A stretch of DNA of 64,000 nucleotides from positions 35,725 through 99,724 of the forward strand of contig NZ_MUMI01000024.1 of assembly GCF_002155975.1 (NCBI RefSeq). Reading direction: 5' to 3'. Below, in pieces: positions 22,618 through 30,723 of the stretch; positions within the stretch are counted from its first letter, which is position 1; each line of letters begins with the position of its first letter. The notes below the pieces were generated by a model. That model had not been told where the DNA came from. It saw only the letters and a list, made by a program, of their open reading frames with translations, and ran no database searches. The stretch is from Amycolatopsis kentuckyensis. GTDB taxonomy: Bacteria; Actinomycetota; Actinomycetes; Mycobacteriales; Pseudonocardiaceae. Made by a program: the position numbers and the translations under genes.

Positions 22618-24248
22618 TGACGGAAGAACAGACCCAGCCGGCCACCGGGACCCGGGCTGAACGGATGCGAACCCCGCTGGCGGCTGACGTGATCCGGGCG
22701 ACGGCGGAGAAGCACGGCGTCTGTGTTCGCCCGTTCACGATGGAGGTCGGGGACACCTCGACCGGCGAACTCCGGTACGTGCCTGTGCCGTGCGGCTCCA
22801 CTGTGGAGTCGGTGTGCCTGCCGTGCGCGCGGAAGGCGAAGGCGCTGCGACAGGCCCAGTGCCGCGAGGGCTGGCACATGACCGAAGAACCAGTCCTCGC
22901 CGTCGAGCCGCCCTCGGAGGATCACAAGGAGTTGCTGACCTACCGCGCCGATCTGGTGGCGGCGTACCGGGAGGTGGTCGAGCACGACCAGGCGGAGGCG
23001 GAGGAACTGCGCGACGAGATCACGGATGTGGATGCGGAACTTCGGCAACTCGGGATGCGCGGTCGGCTGCCCGCCGTCGACGTCCCGACGAGGCGGGCGG
23101 TGAAGCGGTCGACTCGTCGTCGGCAGGACGCGCCGAACCTGCCCCGGCGGAAGGTCGCGAAGACCACCGTGGGCCGGGAGTACGCGGGGAAGTTCCGGCC
23201 GTCGATGTTCGTCACGCTGACCTGCGACACTTACGGCCCGGTCCGTGGCGATGGCTCGCCGGTCGACCCGAGTCGATATGACTACCGGCGGGCGGCTCGG
23301 GACGCGGTGCACTTCTCGGCGCTGGTGGACCGGTGGTGGCAGAACCTCCGACGAGTGGTCGGCTGGGACGCGCAGTACTTCGCCACCGTCGAACCGCAGA
23401 AGCGCACGGCGCCACACCTGCACGCGGCGATCCGCGGGGCGATCCCACACGACGTCATCCGCCAGGTCACCGAAGCCACCTACCACCAGGTCTGGTGGCC
23501 CAACCACGACCAGATCGTCTACACCGAGCGGCTGCCGGTCTGGGACAGCGACACCCGCATGTTCCTCGACCCGGACACCCGGCAACCGCTGACCAGCTGG
23601 GACAACGCGGTTGACCAGGTGGAGGAACCGGCGCACGTCGTCGTGTTCGGGCGGCAGGTGCACTCGAAGGGCATCCTCGGCGGGACCGAAGAGGCCGGGC
23701 GTCACATCGGCTACCTGACCAAGTACCTCACCAAGTCCACCGGTGAGGTAGTGGAGGCGGAGACGGCGCGGCTGCGGGATCACCACGACCGGCTGCACGC
23801 CGAGCTGTCGGTCACGCCGTGCTCGCCGCGCTGCGCGGTGTGGCTGCTCTACGGCATCCAGCCCAAGGGTGCGAGCAGCAAGACCACCCCCGGCCACTGC
23901 AAGGGACGGGCTCACCGCCGGACCACGCTCGGGCTGCCGGGGCGGCGGGTGCTGGTGTCGCGCAAGTGGTCGGGCAAGACCCTCGACGACCACAAAGCCG
24001 ACCGCAAGACGTTCGTCACGCAGGCGTTGGCCGCGATCGGTATCGAGAAACCACAACCGGGTCCGACCCGGCTGGTCTGGCGGAAGGTCGAACCGGGAGA
24101 CCCGCAGGTTCCGCCCCGGCCGCACCTAGTGATGCGGGCGATCGCGGAACGGATCACGTGGAAGGCCGAGTACGACCGGGCGCTACTCGCTGCCGCCGGA
24201 CCACCAGGGGACGGTCCGGAAACTTCGGCAACTCAGCTCGCAGCCTGA
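22617..24248 (+). CDS. RepSA-like rolling-circle replication initiator
   Basis: The 543-residue protein carries rolling-circle Rep motifs: FVTLTCDTYG near residue 197, the HUH motif PHLHAAIRG near 265, and the catalytic-tyrosine helix GYLTKYLTKS near 364. An N-terminal Cys cluster (CGST..CLPC..CREGW, residues 60-85) may bind zinc. A second Cys/His group lies near residue 405 (CSPRC). The family nicks at the origin to make single-stranded copies of the excised AICE. The start at 22617 overlaps the stop of the gene before. The origin itself was not identified. Confidence 0.88.
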   Translation: MTEEQTQPATGTRAERMRTPLAADVIRATAEKHGVCVRPFTMEVGDTSTGELRYVPVPCGSTVESVCLPCARKAKALRQAQCREGWHMTEEPVLAVEPPSEDHKELLTYRADLVAAYREVVEHDQAEAEELRDEITDVDAELRQLGMRGRLPAVDVPTRRAVKRSTRRRQDAPNLPRRKVAKTTVGREYAGKFRPSMFVTLTCDTYGPVRGDGSPVDPSRYDYRRAARDAVHFSALVDRWWQNLRRVVGWDAQYFATVEPQKRTAPHLHAAIRGAIPHDVIRQVTEATYHQVWWPNHDQIVYTERLPVWDSDTRMFLDPDTRQPLTSWDNAVDQVEEPAHVVVFGRQVHSKGILGGTEEAGRHIGYLTKYLTKSTGEVVEAETARLRDHHDRLHAELSVTPCSPRCAVWLLYGIQPKGASSKTTPGHCKGRAHRRTTLGLPGRRVLVSRKWSGKTLDDHKADRKTFVTQALAAIGIEKPQPGPTRLVWRKVEPGDPQVPPRPHLVMRAIAERITWKAEYDRALLAAAGPPGDGPETSATQLAA

Positions 24249-24268
24249 TCAACATGGGGGAGAAGCAC

Positions 24269-24481
24269 ATGAAAACGCAGTACTTGAACGTCAAGGAAGC
24301 CGCTGCCTACTTGGGCACCACGGAGCGTTTCATCCGCCGACTGATCGCGGAACGGCGCATCGCGTTCCACAAGCTCGGCGCGCATGTCCGGCTCGCCCTC
24401 GGGGACCTGGACGCGTTCGCTCAGGCCGGGCGAGTCGAGCCGGTCCGGGTCAACTGGTCGGCCGGCCGGGCGGTGGCGTGA
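24269..24481 (+). CDS. xis: Excisionase (Xis), MerR-type helix-turn-helix
   Basis: The 70-residue protein reads MKTQYLNVKEAAAYLGTTER, then FIRRLIAERRIAFHKLGAHVRLALGDLDAFAQAG, a winged-helix domain of the excisionase family that bends DNA at att sites and directs the integrase to excision. ATG 24269 is preferred because GGGGGA lies 7 bases before it; an in-frame ATG at 24254 is also possible. Its stop overlaps the integrase start (TGATG), the usual xis-int coupling in AICEs. Confidence 0.88.
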   Translation: MKTQYLNVKEAAAYLGTTERFIRRLIAERRIAFHKLGAHVRLALGDLDAFAQAGRVEPVRVNWSAGRAVA

Positions 24482-25614
24482 TGGCGAAGAAGCAAGGTCG
24501 TCGCCGGTTCGGCTCGGTGCGCAAGCTGCCGTCCGGTCAGTTCCAGGCGTCGTTCATCGGGCCGAACAGCCAGCGGCAGTACGCGCCGAACACCTTCCGG
24601 ACGAAGACGGATGCGGACCGCTGGCTGGTCGGGGTAGAGGCCGATCTCGCCAAGGGGGCTTGGCTGGACGACAAGCTCGGCCGGGAGACGTTCGGCAACT
24701 ACGCCAGTGACTATCTGCGCACCAACCCCGAGATCGGGGAGCGCTGGGAGGAGACGTGTCGGCGGAACATGCGGCTCCACATGGTCGAGCTGCTTGACCG
24801 GCCGCTGATCGCGATCACTCCGCCTGTGGTCCGGAGCTGGTACGCCAAGGCACTAGCCGGGACCGGCGGGAAGACGTCCATCGCCCAGTCGTACCGGTTC
24901 CTCCGAGCCGTCATGAACTCGGCGAAGCGTGATGGGGCGATCGCGGTCAACCCGTGTCAGATCCCCGGCGCGGGCTCGGACAAGGCGAAAGAACGGGGAA
25001 TCGCCACGCCCAAGCAGGTCGCGGAGGTCGTCGAGGCGATCACCCCGCGATACCGGGCGGCTGTGCTCCTGGCGGCCTGGTGCGGTCTTCGACGCGGGGA
25101 GGTGTGCGGGCTGCGAACCGAGGACGTCGACCTGGCCGACCACGTCGTCTGGGTGCGGAAGAACCGCGTGGAACTTCTGGAGAGCCCAAAGAAGTACGAC
25201 AAGGACCCCAAGACGGACGCGGGGCGTCGGCCAGTGTCGGTTCCCCCGCACGTCATGCCGTACCTCCGCGACCACGCGAAGGAGTGGGCCGGTCGGGAGC
25301 GGTTCTTCGTCGGCAAGGATGGCCGGCCGATGAACGGCAACGCGGTCTACCAGGCGTTCGTCCGGGCTCGCCTGAAGGTCGGCATCGGGGTCAGCTTCCA
25401 CGACTTGCGGCACACCGGGCAGACCCTCGCGGCGAGTGCGGGGGCGACGCTCGCCGACTTGAAGAAGCGGCTCGGACACTCGTCCGCTGCTGCGTCTCTG
25501 CGGTATCTCCACGCCGTGGAAGGTCGGGACCGGGAGGTGGCCGACGAACTGAGCAAGCTCGCCGCGCGCGGGGACGCTGCCAAGCTGCCCAAGTCCATCG
25601 TCGTCAAACACTAA
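24481..25614 (+). CDS. int: Tyrosine site-specific integrase of the AICE
   Basis: The 377-residue protein has an N-terminal AP2-like arm-binding part, a SAM-like core-binding domain (YLRTNPEIGERWEETCRRNM..) and a catalytic domain. All catalytic residues are present: Arg in WCGLRRGEVCGL near 202, HDLRHTG near 306, His in LGHSS near 332 and Tyr in SLRYLH near 342. It recombines attP with the 46-bp core in tRNA-Phe. It is coupled to xis and lies 0.8 kb before attR. It appears functional. Confidence 0.93.
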   Translation: MAKKQGRRRFGSVRKLPSGQFQASFIGPNSQRQYAPNTFRTKTDADRWLVGVEADLAKGAWLDDKLGRETFGNYASDYLRTNPEIGERWEETCRRNMRLHMVELLDRPLIAITPPVVRSWYAKALAGTGGKTSIAQSYRFLRAVMNSAKRDGAIAVNPCQIPGAGSDKAKERGIATPKQVAEVVEAITPRYRAAVLLAAWCGLRRGEVCGLRTEDVDLADHVVWVRKNRVELLESPKKYDKDPKTDAGRRPVSVPPHVMPYLRDHAKEWAGRERFFVGKDGRPMNGNAVYQAFVRARLKVGIGVSFHDLRHTGQTLAASAGATLADLKKRLGHSSAAASLRYLHAVEGRDREVADELSKLAARGDAAKLPKSIVVKH

Positions 25615-25772
25615 GCACTTGTTTCACATCAGTCTTCTAGCTCCTCGATCTCGATGTTGTTTCGAGGCCGCAACATTATCCCCCACCCGGCTGGGTTCGT
25701 AACGAACCACTCGCTTGAGTCGACTGTATATCGCGGCGGTGTGGGTGACGAGCGAGGAAGCGAGTAGCGGCG

Positions 25773-26246
25773 ATGGATGGCGTAACTGGGTTTTGGCTCT
25801 CCTTATTGCTCGCCGTCCCCATCGGTATCGGCGTCAACTTGGCAACGCCGAAGTTTCAAGCGCTCATCGCGCGGCGTAGTGAGAAGGCAAAACTTCGTCT
25901 TGAGACGCAAAATGCAGCCCTGAATGAAAGGGTTCGCTCCTTTGCTGCGGATAGCACTGAGTATATTACTTACCTTATATCTGCAACTTTGCAGATCACG
26001 GTTATCACTGCCATAGCCGGACTGGTCGGCGGGGTCCTTGTGTTGGGCGGAAATATCGCGGAAAATGTTGCCAGCAGGATCGGCTACGTGGCGGGCGTTT
26101 TTCTTGTAGCGATTGGACAATTGGTCAGCCTGATCGGGGTTATTGCGAGTTTTACAATTGCTCGAAACACGCTCAAGATGGCGAATAGAGTCAAGGAAAA
26201 ACGGCGGAAGATGAAGATTGAGCGAAAGGTCACTTCAGATATATAG
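25773..26246 (+). CDS. Low-GC membrane protein in the right cargo slot
   Basis: The 157-residue protein has three predicted membrane helices (about 6-25, 66-92 and 103-130), a basic coiled segment between the first two, and a very basic tail (NRVKEKRRKMKIERK). Base composition is clearly more AT-rich than the integrase next to it, similar to the RT gene at the other end, so it is probably newly acquired cargo. The topology, a membrane protein with charged cytosolic parts, fits a stress or defence effector as well as a structural role. I recognise no family. Confidence 0.6.
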   Translation: MDGVTGFWLSLLLAVPIGIGVNLATPKFQALIARRSEKAKLRLETQNAALNERVRSFAADSTEYITYLISATLQITVITAIAGLVGGVLVLGGNIAENVASRIGYVAGVFLVAIGQLVSLIGVIASFTIARNTLKMANRVKEKRRKMKIERKVTSDI

Positions 26247-26345
26247 GCTCGCTTCCGGATCTGCTTGTGTGCGGGGGGAGCTGGGTTGGTCAACTGAAGT
26301 TGTCCGACGATGTGTCGACGGACGCTGGTGCTCAGTAGCGGCCAT

Positions 26346-26363
26346 GTTGCACGGGGGTTGCAC
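26346..26363 (+). other. Putative integrase arm-type sites at the right end
   Basis: GTTGCAC occurs twice with an 11-base step (26346 and 26357), matching the pair at 14614/14625 near the left end. The pair lies about 40 bases inside attR. Confidence 0.5.
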
Positions 26364-26403
26364 GTGGCTACGGGGTAGCCCCCGTGACCTGCGGAAACGT
26401 CTG

Positions 26404-26449
26404 CGCCTGAAAAGCGGAAGGTCGCCGGTTCGACCCCGGCCCTGGCCAC
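26404..26449 (+). other. attR of the AICE (46-bp core)
   Basis: This is an exact copy of 14460-14505, the tRNA-Phe 3' half. It lacks the 5' half, so it is not a tRNA gene. It is also the left boundary of the decayed second element. Confidence 0.9.
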
Positions 26450-26463
26450 CGTTCTGATCAGCC

Positions 26464-26499
26464 AAAACAGCCCCCACCGAACCCGGCGGGGGCTGTTTC
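26464..26499. terminator. Terminator beside attR
   Basis: The stem AAACAGCCCCCACCG pairs with CGGCGGGGGCTGTTT (one wobble) around a 4- to 5-base loop, with A- and T-runs on the two sides. It probably ends the integrase remnant transcript coming from the right and any read-through from the AICE. Confidence 0.85.
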
Positions 26500-26513
26500 G
26501 CGTGTGCTCCGTC

Positions 26514-27560
26514 TCAATCGCCCTTCTTGCGCCCCTTCCGGCGCTTGCCCTTCGCCTTCCGTTCGGGCTTCCACAGGTACTCGTTGAGCTGGTCCGCGAT
26601 GTTCCGGCGGAGACCGCCGGTCATGTGCTGGTGCCGCTTCGCCATGGCGCTGTTCGACCAGCCCATGAACTCCATCACGGCCCGCTCCGGCACCCCGAGC
26701 ACGAGCAGCACCGTGGCCGCGGTGTGCCGCGCATCGTGCAGTCGGGCTTCCCGCACCCCAGCCTGCTTCGAGCAGCGTCTTCCATTCGTCAAGGTCCCGG
26801 CGCGGGTCGAGCGGCTTCCCGTTCGGCTGAGTGAACATCCACTCGCCCTCGTGCCACTCGGACCCGGCGTGCTCCCGCTCCTTGGCCTGCCGTTCCTCGT
26901 GCGTCATCAGCAGGTCATAGAGCCGGTCTGGCAGCACGACGCCCCGGCGGCCGGCCGACGACTTCACGTCGACCTCGACCAGGCCCCCACCGTGCCGCTG
27001 TGGACACCACCGCGCGTGGCTCACGCAGTCCGGCGGACACGGCGGCGGACACGGCTTCCTGTGGTGCCGCCTGCAGTCCTCGGGACAGGACTTCACCTTG
27101 TGGTACTTCGCGCCGCACTTGTGCGGGCTGTCGCACCCGTGCTGCCACGTCTGGCGCTGCAACTGCTTGGCGATCCGCAACGCCCGGTGCTCCCGGTCGA
27201 GCCGAGACCACCTCAGCCCGATCGTCTCGCCCTGCCGTGTGCCGAGCGCGAGCGCGAGCACGAACCGGACACCATTCCGCCGCGCAAGCGCGGTCACCAG
27301 GAGCCGGCCAATCTCGTTCGCCTCGAACGGCTCGATCTCCTTTTCCTCGACGCGCGGCGGCTTCGCCAACTCCGCCGGATTGCGAACGATGTGGCCTCGC
27401 CGAACGCGGTCCGCGCAGTGCGGTGCACCTGGTGCGCCGTCGCCGACTTGAGCATCTTCGCGTACAGCTTCTCGAAGTGCTCCGGCTCGATCTTGTCGAC
27501 GCGATGCGCACCCACGCCAAGCTGCCCGAGGTCTCGAACCGCCCGGCAGTCGGGGCGTCG
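26514..27560 (-). pseudogene. Tyrosine integrase, frameshifted and catalytically dead
   Basis: Reading right to left, three frames must be joined. The core-binding piece (LGVGAHRVDKIEPEHFEKLYAKML..HRTARTAFGEA) is followed, after a break near 27395, by RRGHIVRNPAELAKPP and the Arg motif ALALGTRQGETIGLRW. A second break near 26770, apparently a 4-base insertion, leads to VREARLHDARHTAATVLL and MGWSNSAMAKRHQHM. In intact relatives the last motif is KRYQH; here the nucleophile Tyr codon reads CAC (His). A Cys-rich insert (CHKV..CPEDCRRHHRKPCPPPCPPDC) lies in the middle. The N-terminal arm domain is missing or unrecognisable. The combination rules out activity. Confidence 0.8.
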
Positions 27561-27713
27561 GCTCCGGCTTCCGACCCAAAACCGACTGCCTCGCCGCAGG
27601 CAGCGCAACAGCCTGAAAAGTAACCGCAAGCTCGCAAGCCGTGGCGCGTGCCCCCGGCGCGGGCGAGGACTCCGGTACGCGCCGAAACAGCGGACGCCTG
27701 CCAGGCGCAGACC

Positions 27714-27747
27714 AGGCCTCCAACTCCGTCGGAGTCGGAGGCCTTTT
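27714..27747. terminator. Terminator within the decayed element
   Basis: The arm AGGCCTCC.ACTCC pairs with GGAGT.GGAGGCCT, followed by TTTT. It is a strong rho-independent form. Confidence 0.8.
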
Positions 27748-28086
27748 GTTCACATTCATTAGAATTAAATTTGCTTCGTCCCACAAACTTCTGTTCTTCT
27801 TAGGGCCCGTGACCTGCATCTTTGTCGCATCCCCACCAGATTTCCCATCATGTGGAACCCCTCTGACCTGCGCCTTGTTAATTCGCTAAATGAGTCGAAC
27901 GCCAATTTCGTCCGTGGTTGACTTCGCTGTACCTGCGGGCGAGCTGCTTCAGCGTGCGGTCGGCACCGCGTCTACCAGGGGAAACGCGCGAATTCAGGCC
28001 CCCGTCATGGCTCTAAACTTGAGCGGCGATATCGTTCGCCGCGTCACACGCCCCCCTGCGGACTCGAGACCGCAGGAGAGGTGGTG

Positions 28087-28221
28087 ATGGAAATGGGAAG
28101 GCGTAAAGGCGCTCACTTCAGCTTGACGCTGAGGGTGAGCGGCCCGGTCACCAAGGTGGTGACCGGGGCCGCGGCCCTGCTGGTACTGGCTGCACTTCTA
28201 GTCTGGTACCTGCTGGCCTAA
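28087..28221 (+). CDS. Small single-pass membrane protein
   Basis: A 44-residue ORF starts at ATG 28087, 6 bases after AGGAGAG (28074-28080). The product has a basic N-terminus (MEMGRRKGAHFSLTLRVSG) and one C-terminal membrane helix (VVTGAAALLVLAALLVWYLLA). A 13-base hairpin follows at 28232-28278. The clear ribosome site and terminator support a real gene. The function is unknown; it could be cargo of the decayed element. Confidence 0.55.
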   Translation: MEMGRRKGAHFSLTLRVSGPVTKVVTGAAALLVLAALLVWYLLA

Positions 28222-28231
28222 CCCACGAACG

Positions 28232-28278
28232 GGCGGGGTGCCGCACGACGACCGTTGCACCGGTCGCGGTGCCCCGCC
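28232..28278 (+). terminator. Hairpin after the small membrane protein gene
   Basis: GGCGGGGTGCCGC (28232-28244) pairs with GCGGTGCCCCGCC (28266-28278) with two G·T wobbles and a 21-base loop. Confidence 0.55.
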
Positions 28279-28758
28279 TACTCTCTTCAGCGCGTCGGCG
28301 CAATGAACCATGTTCGCAGCTGCGCCGACGGTGGCAACCATAGACCAGACCTTCTTGATCTCGAAGCCGGATGGCGAATTCCCCAGAAGCCCGTTCGACC
28401 GGCGACCTATTTATGCAGGTCACGCACGGTTTAGCGATCACCGGACGCAGCCGATCAAGATCGCTGGACTTAGCTGGCCGACCCCAGTGAACACCGCGAC
28501 TGGACAACCAATGGCGCTTAGCCTTACCGGTGCGTAGCTGGCCTCTCCCATGCCCGGCTCCCGCTGCTCGAGGAAGCCAGCAGGTCGCCACGGACCCGCG
28601 TCGACCGTGGCTGCGCTGAAGCCAACCGGCAGGGCGTATCGGCTGGTCAGACGTCCGTCTCAGTTCAGGTCCGTTCAGACTGTTGCTGCTGTTCTAGTGG
28701 TCTCCCTCACCAGCGCATTTGTGGTCGGGTGAACCCGGCTGAACAGCCTTGCCGAGAT
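28279..28758. other. Right part of decayed element, no gene seen
   Basis: About 480 bases without a convincing frame; the ORFs on both strands here are short and lack ribosome sites. Base composition is mixed. A CAGAC/GTCTG-rich patch lies near 28645-28680. Confidence 0.4.
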
Positions 28759-28840
28759 CTGAAAAGCGGAAGGTCGCCGGTTCGACCCCGGCCCTGGCCA
28801 CCGTTCGAAGAAGCCGTCTTGACTTCGGTCAAGGCGGCTT
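28759..28840 (+). other. Third att copy with tRNA-Phe terminator flank
   Basis: Bases 28759-28801 repeat 43 bases of the tRNA-Phe 3' half. Identity continues beyond it into the hairpin (28811-28840, 13-base stem with a TTCG loop) and TTTCTTGTG, matching the flank at 14505-14550 with few changes. This end therefore looks like the original chromosomal right side of the target. Confidence 0.85.
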
Positions 28841-29164
28841 TCTTGTGTGCGCCCGATGGCACCCGTGGATCTTGGGGTTTATGCTGACCTCTCGCTGCGC
28901 GCAGCGAAATGTCCTCGAGAGCCGCGAGCTGCTCGAGGATGGTTCCTCGGGTCAACCGCTGGTTGACTCGGGAGAACAGCGTCGCAGGATGACAGTCGCC
29001 GGCAGAATTCCGGCGAGAGGTGCTCGGAGTGCCGACCCTCCGGGGAATCCCCGGTGCGGACCTCCGGCCCCGTCCTGGGAGGCGATCCCCATTACGTTCG
29101 ACGAGGGGATCGTTCTGCCCTAGGCTGGCAGAACCTCGGAGATGCTCACCGGAGAAGCGGGTTC
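28841..29164. other. Junction region after the third att, no gene seen
   Basis: About 320 bases between the att terminator and the gene at 29165. Short frames cross it but none has a ribosome site. It should hold the promoter of the following gene; no clear boxes are assigned. Confidence 0.4.
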
Positions 29165-30571
29165 ATGCTCGTTGTCGTGCAACTGCCCTTGGTCGACCTC
29201 CGGCTGTTGGCTTCGTCTCCCACCGGCCGTCTCTCGGCTCCGCATTGGCCGGATCCCGTCAGCAACGACGAGTTCTTGCGCGACGCCGGCCCGATCAGGG
29301 ACAGACGACGCGGGGGAATCTCCGACTGGGCCGGGGAAAGAGCTTTCTGCGACGCGAGAAACTTCGTTCCGTTCGTCGGTGACGAGTTGCCGTCCTTGCG
29401 GGACGGGACGCGGATGACCCCGGTGTTCCGCCGGTTGTACTCGTCCGGCGTCACCGCGCGGCTCGACTGGGGATTCCAGCTCAACGACGCGGGCTATCGG
29501 CTGACCGCGGAAACCGTGCGGCGCATCGCGCAGGACTGTCTCGCCGTCAAAGTGCGGTCGAACGCTTCGGGTTCGGGGCGGCCGTTGGCGGACAGCGGGA
29601 AACCGCTGGCGAGGAAGTTCCTGCAGGTCTCCACTTCGCGGTCCTTCGAAGGTGCGCCCGAATCGTCGAAAGACCTGGTCGTCCCGGGTCTTCCCGCGGT
29701 GCTGGTGGAGCCCTCCGCGCACGTCACGAGCGAGCTGCTGAAGAGCTGGCGGATCGACAGCACCTCCATCAACGGGTACCAGGTCGAGCACGGCGCCAGG
29801 ATCTTCCCGGTCTGGTCCGTGGCCACCGGGCAGCTCGCGGACCGCGCGAAATCCCGGCAAATCCGGGGAAACCTCTGGAGGTTGCACGCCGAACGCGAAT
29901 CGCTGCGGGGTGTCATCCGGGCGTGGAACGAATCGCCGGACAGTTTTTCGGCGGATGCCCTGAAGAGCTACCTCGCTTCCCAGCTGAAAATGCTGGTACC
30001 CGAAGAACGCGGCGGCTTCGACCAAGCATCGGCGCTGGCCTTCGCGAACAGCTGTGAACAGCTGGTCTCCCCGGCCGTTCTCCGCGGCCTGCGCTCGGAG
30101 TTGCTGGACCGGAGCAAGGGAATCCTCCGGCGGCTTGAACTGCTGATCGAGCGAACCGTCAAGACGCCGGAAAACTCGATCAGGGACCGTGTCCGGATCA
30201 CTTACATCGACAGGGTGAGTATCGACTTGAGCAGCAAAGAGAACTACGAGATCAGTGCCCCGGTGACGAACAGCGTCATCGGCCGCGAGAACAAGGTCGA
30301 AGGCAACACCTGGTCGACCGCCGCGCCCGGCCACGAGGAAGCTCTTCGTGAGCTGGCCGAAGCAATCGAGTCGATGAAATCCCATCTCGACGCGGACGAG
30401 GCCGAAGAGGTCGACGAGGCGCACGCGGTCATCGCCGACGGCAAGAGCGAAAAAGGACTGCTGAAGAAAGCGGCCAAGAAGATCCTGGGTGTGGCCTCCT
30501 TCGCCGGCGAAGTCGGTGCGCCCGTCGTCGAGGCTGTGCGGAAGGTGCTCGCTGCGTTGGGCGTCGCGTAG
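29165..30571 (+). CDS. Unrecognised 468-residue protein beside the integration hotspot
   Basis: The start at ATG 29165 has GGAGAA about 10 bases upstream; the open frame before it is unlike protein. The N-terminal 260 residues are mixed alpha/beta (VVVQLPLVDLRLLASS.., FCDARNFVPFVGDELPSL.., RLDWGFQLNDAGYRL). Residues 270-350 are helical. A short strand segment (YEISAPVTNSVIGRENKVEG) leads to a charged helical C-terminus (EEALRELAEAIESMKSHLDADEAEEVDEA) and a hydrophobic amphipathic end (KKILGVASFAGEVGAPVVEAVRKVLAALG). That type of C-terminal module occurs on proteins of bacterial conflict systems. It is monocistronic. No family is recognised, so the role is open. Confidence 0.65.
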   Translation: MLVVVQLPLVDLRLLASSPTGRLSAPHWPDPVSNDEFLRDAGPIRDRRRGGISDWAGERAFCDARNFVPFVGDELPSLRDGTRMTPVFRRLYSSGVTARLDWGFQLNDAGYRLTAETVRRIAQDCLAVKVRSNASGSGRPLADSGKPLARKFLQVSTSRSFEGAPESSKDLVVPGLPAVLVEPSAHVTSELLKSWRIDSTSINGYQVEHGARIFPVWSVATGQLADRAKSRQIRGNLWRLHAERESLRGVIRAWNESPDSFSADALKSYLASQLKMLVPEERGGFDQASALAFANSCEQLVSPAVLRGLRSELLDRSKGILRRLELLIERTVKTPENSIRDRVRITYIDRVSIDLSSKENYEISAPVTNSVIGRENKVEGNTWSTAAPGHEEALRELAEAIESMKSHLDADEAEEVDEAHAVIADGKSEKGLLKKAAKKILGVASFAGEVGAPVVEAVRKVLAALGVA

Positions 30572-30723
30572 CCGCCATGACGCGGAACGTCCGGGACGCC
30601 GAAGCGCTCATTAGGCCGAACGAGTGAACCGCACGAACCCGTGTCCGGACCGGGGACACCGCCTCGACCCACCGGCGAAGGCAGCCCACCAGGGGCCGCC
30701 ACCTGCACACGGGGAGCCGGACC

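Larger units (their letters stand above)
14460..26449. mobile_element. Actinomycete integrative and conjugative element (AICE, pSAM2 type)
   Basis: The element is about 12.0 kb, bounded by identical 46-bp copies of the tRNA-Phe 3' half. It carries the full AICE backbone in the usual order: GntR/KorSA-like repressor (18182), Pra-like activator (19071), small conserved ORFs, TraSA-like FtsK translocase (20666), RepSA-like rolling-circle initiator (22617), Xis (24269) and tyrosine integrase (24481) next to attR. All backbone genes look intact, so it may be active. Cargo sits at both ends: a membrane protein, a reverse transcriptase and a hypothetical on the left, and a membrane protein on the right. 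The RT and the right-end gene are much less GC-rich than the rest. Confidence 0.92.
26450..28801. mobile_element. Decayed second element between second and third att copies
   Basis: This 2.35-kb stretch lies between the att copies at 26404-26449 and 28759-28801. It carries a frameshifted tyrosine integrase next to its left att and a small membrane protein gene, but no replication or transfer genes. It is probably the remnant of an earlier element in the same tRNA-Phe site, with the intact AICE integrated in tandem beside it. Confidence 0.65.

Noticed and set aside
26404..26449. Second and third tRNA-Phe genes
   Set aside because: Only the 3' half from the anticodon arm is present at 26404 and 28759, so they cannot fold into tRNA; they are att sites.
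27890..28087. 65-codon plus-strand ORF in the decayed element
   Set aside because: No ribosome site and no recognisable pattern; the better supported ORF starts at 28087.
28749..29123. 124-codon ORF starting inside the third att copy
   Set aside because: It begins in tRNA-derived sequence and crosses the terminator hairpin; composition is unlike protein.
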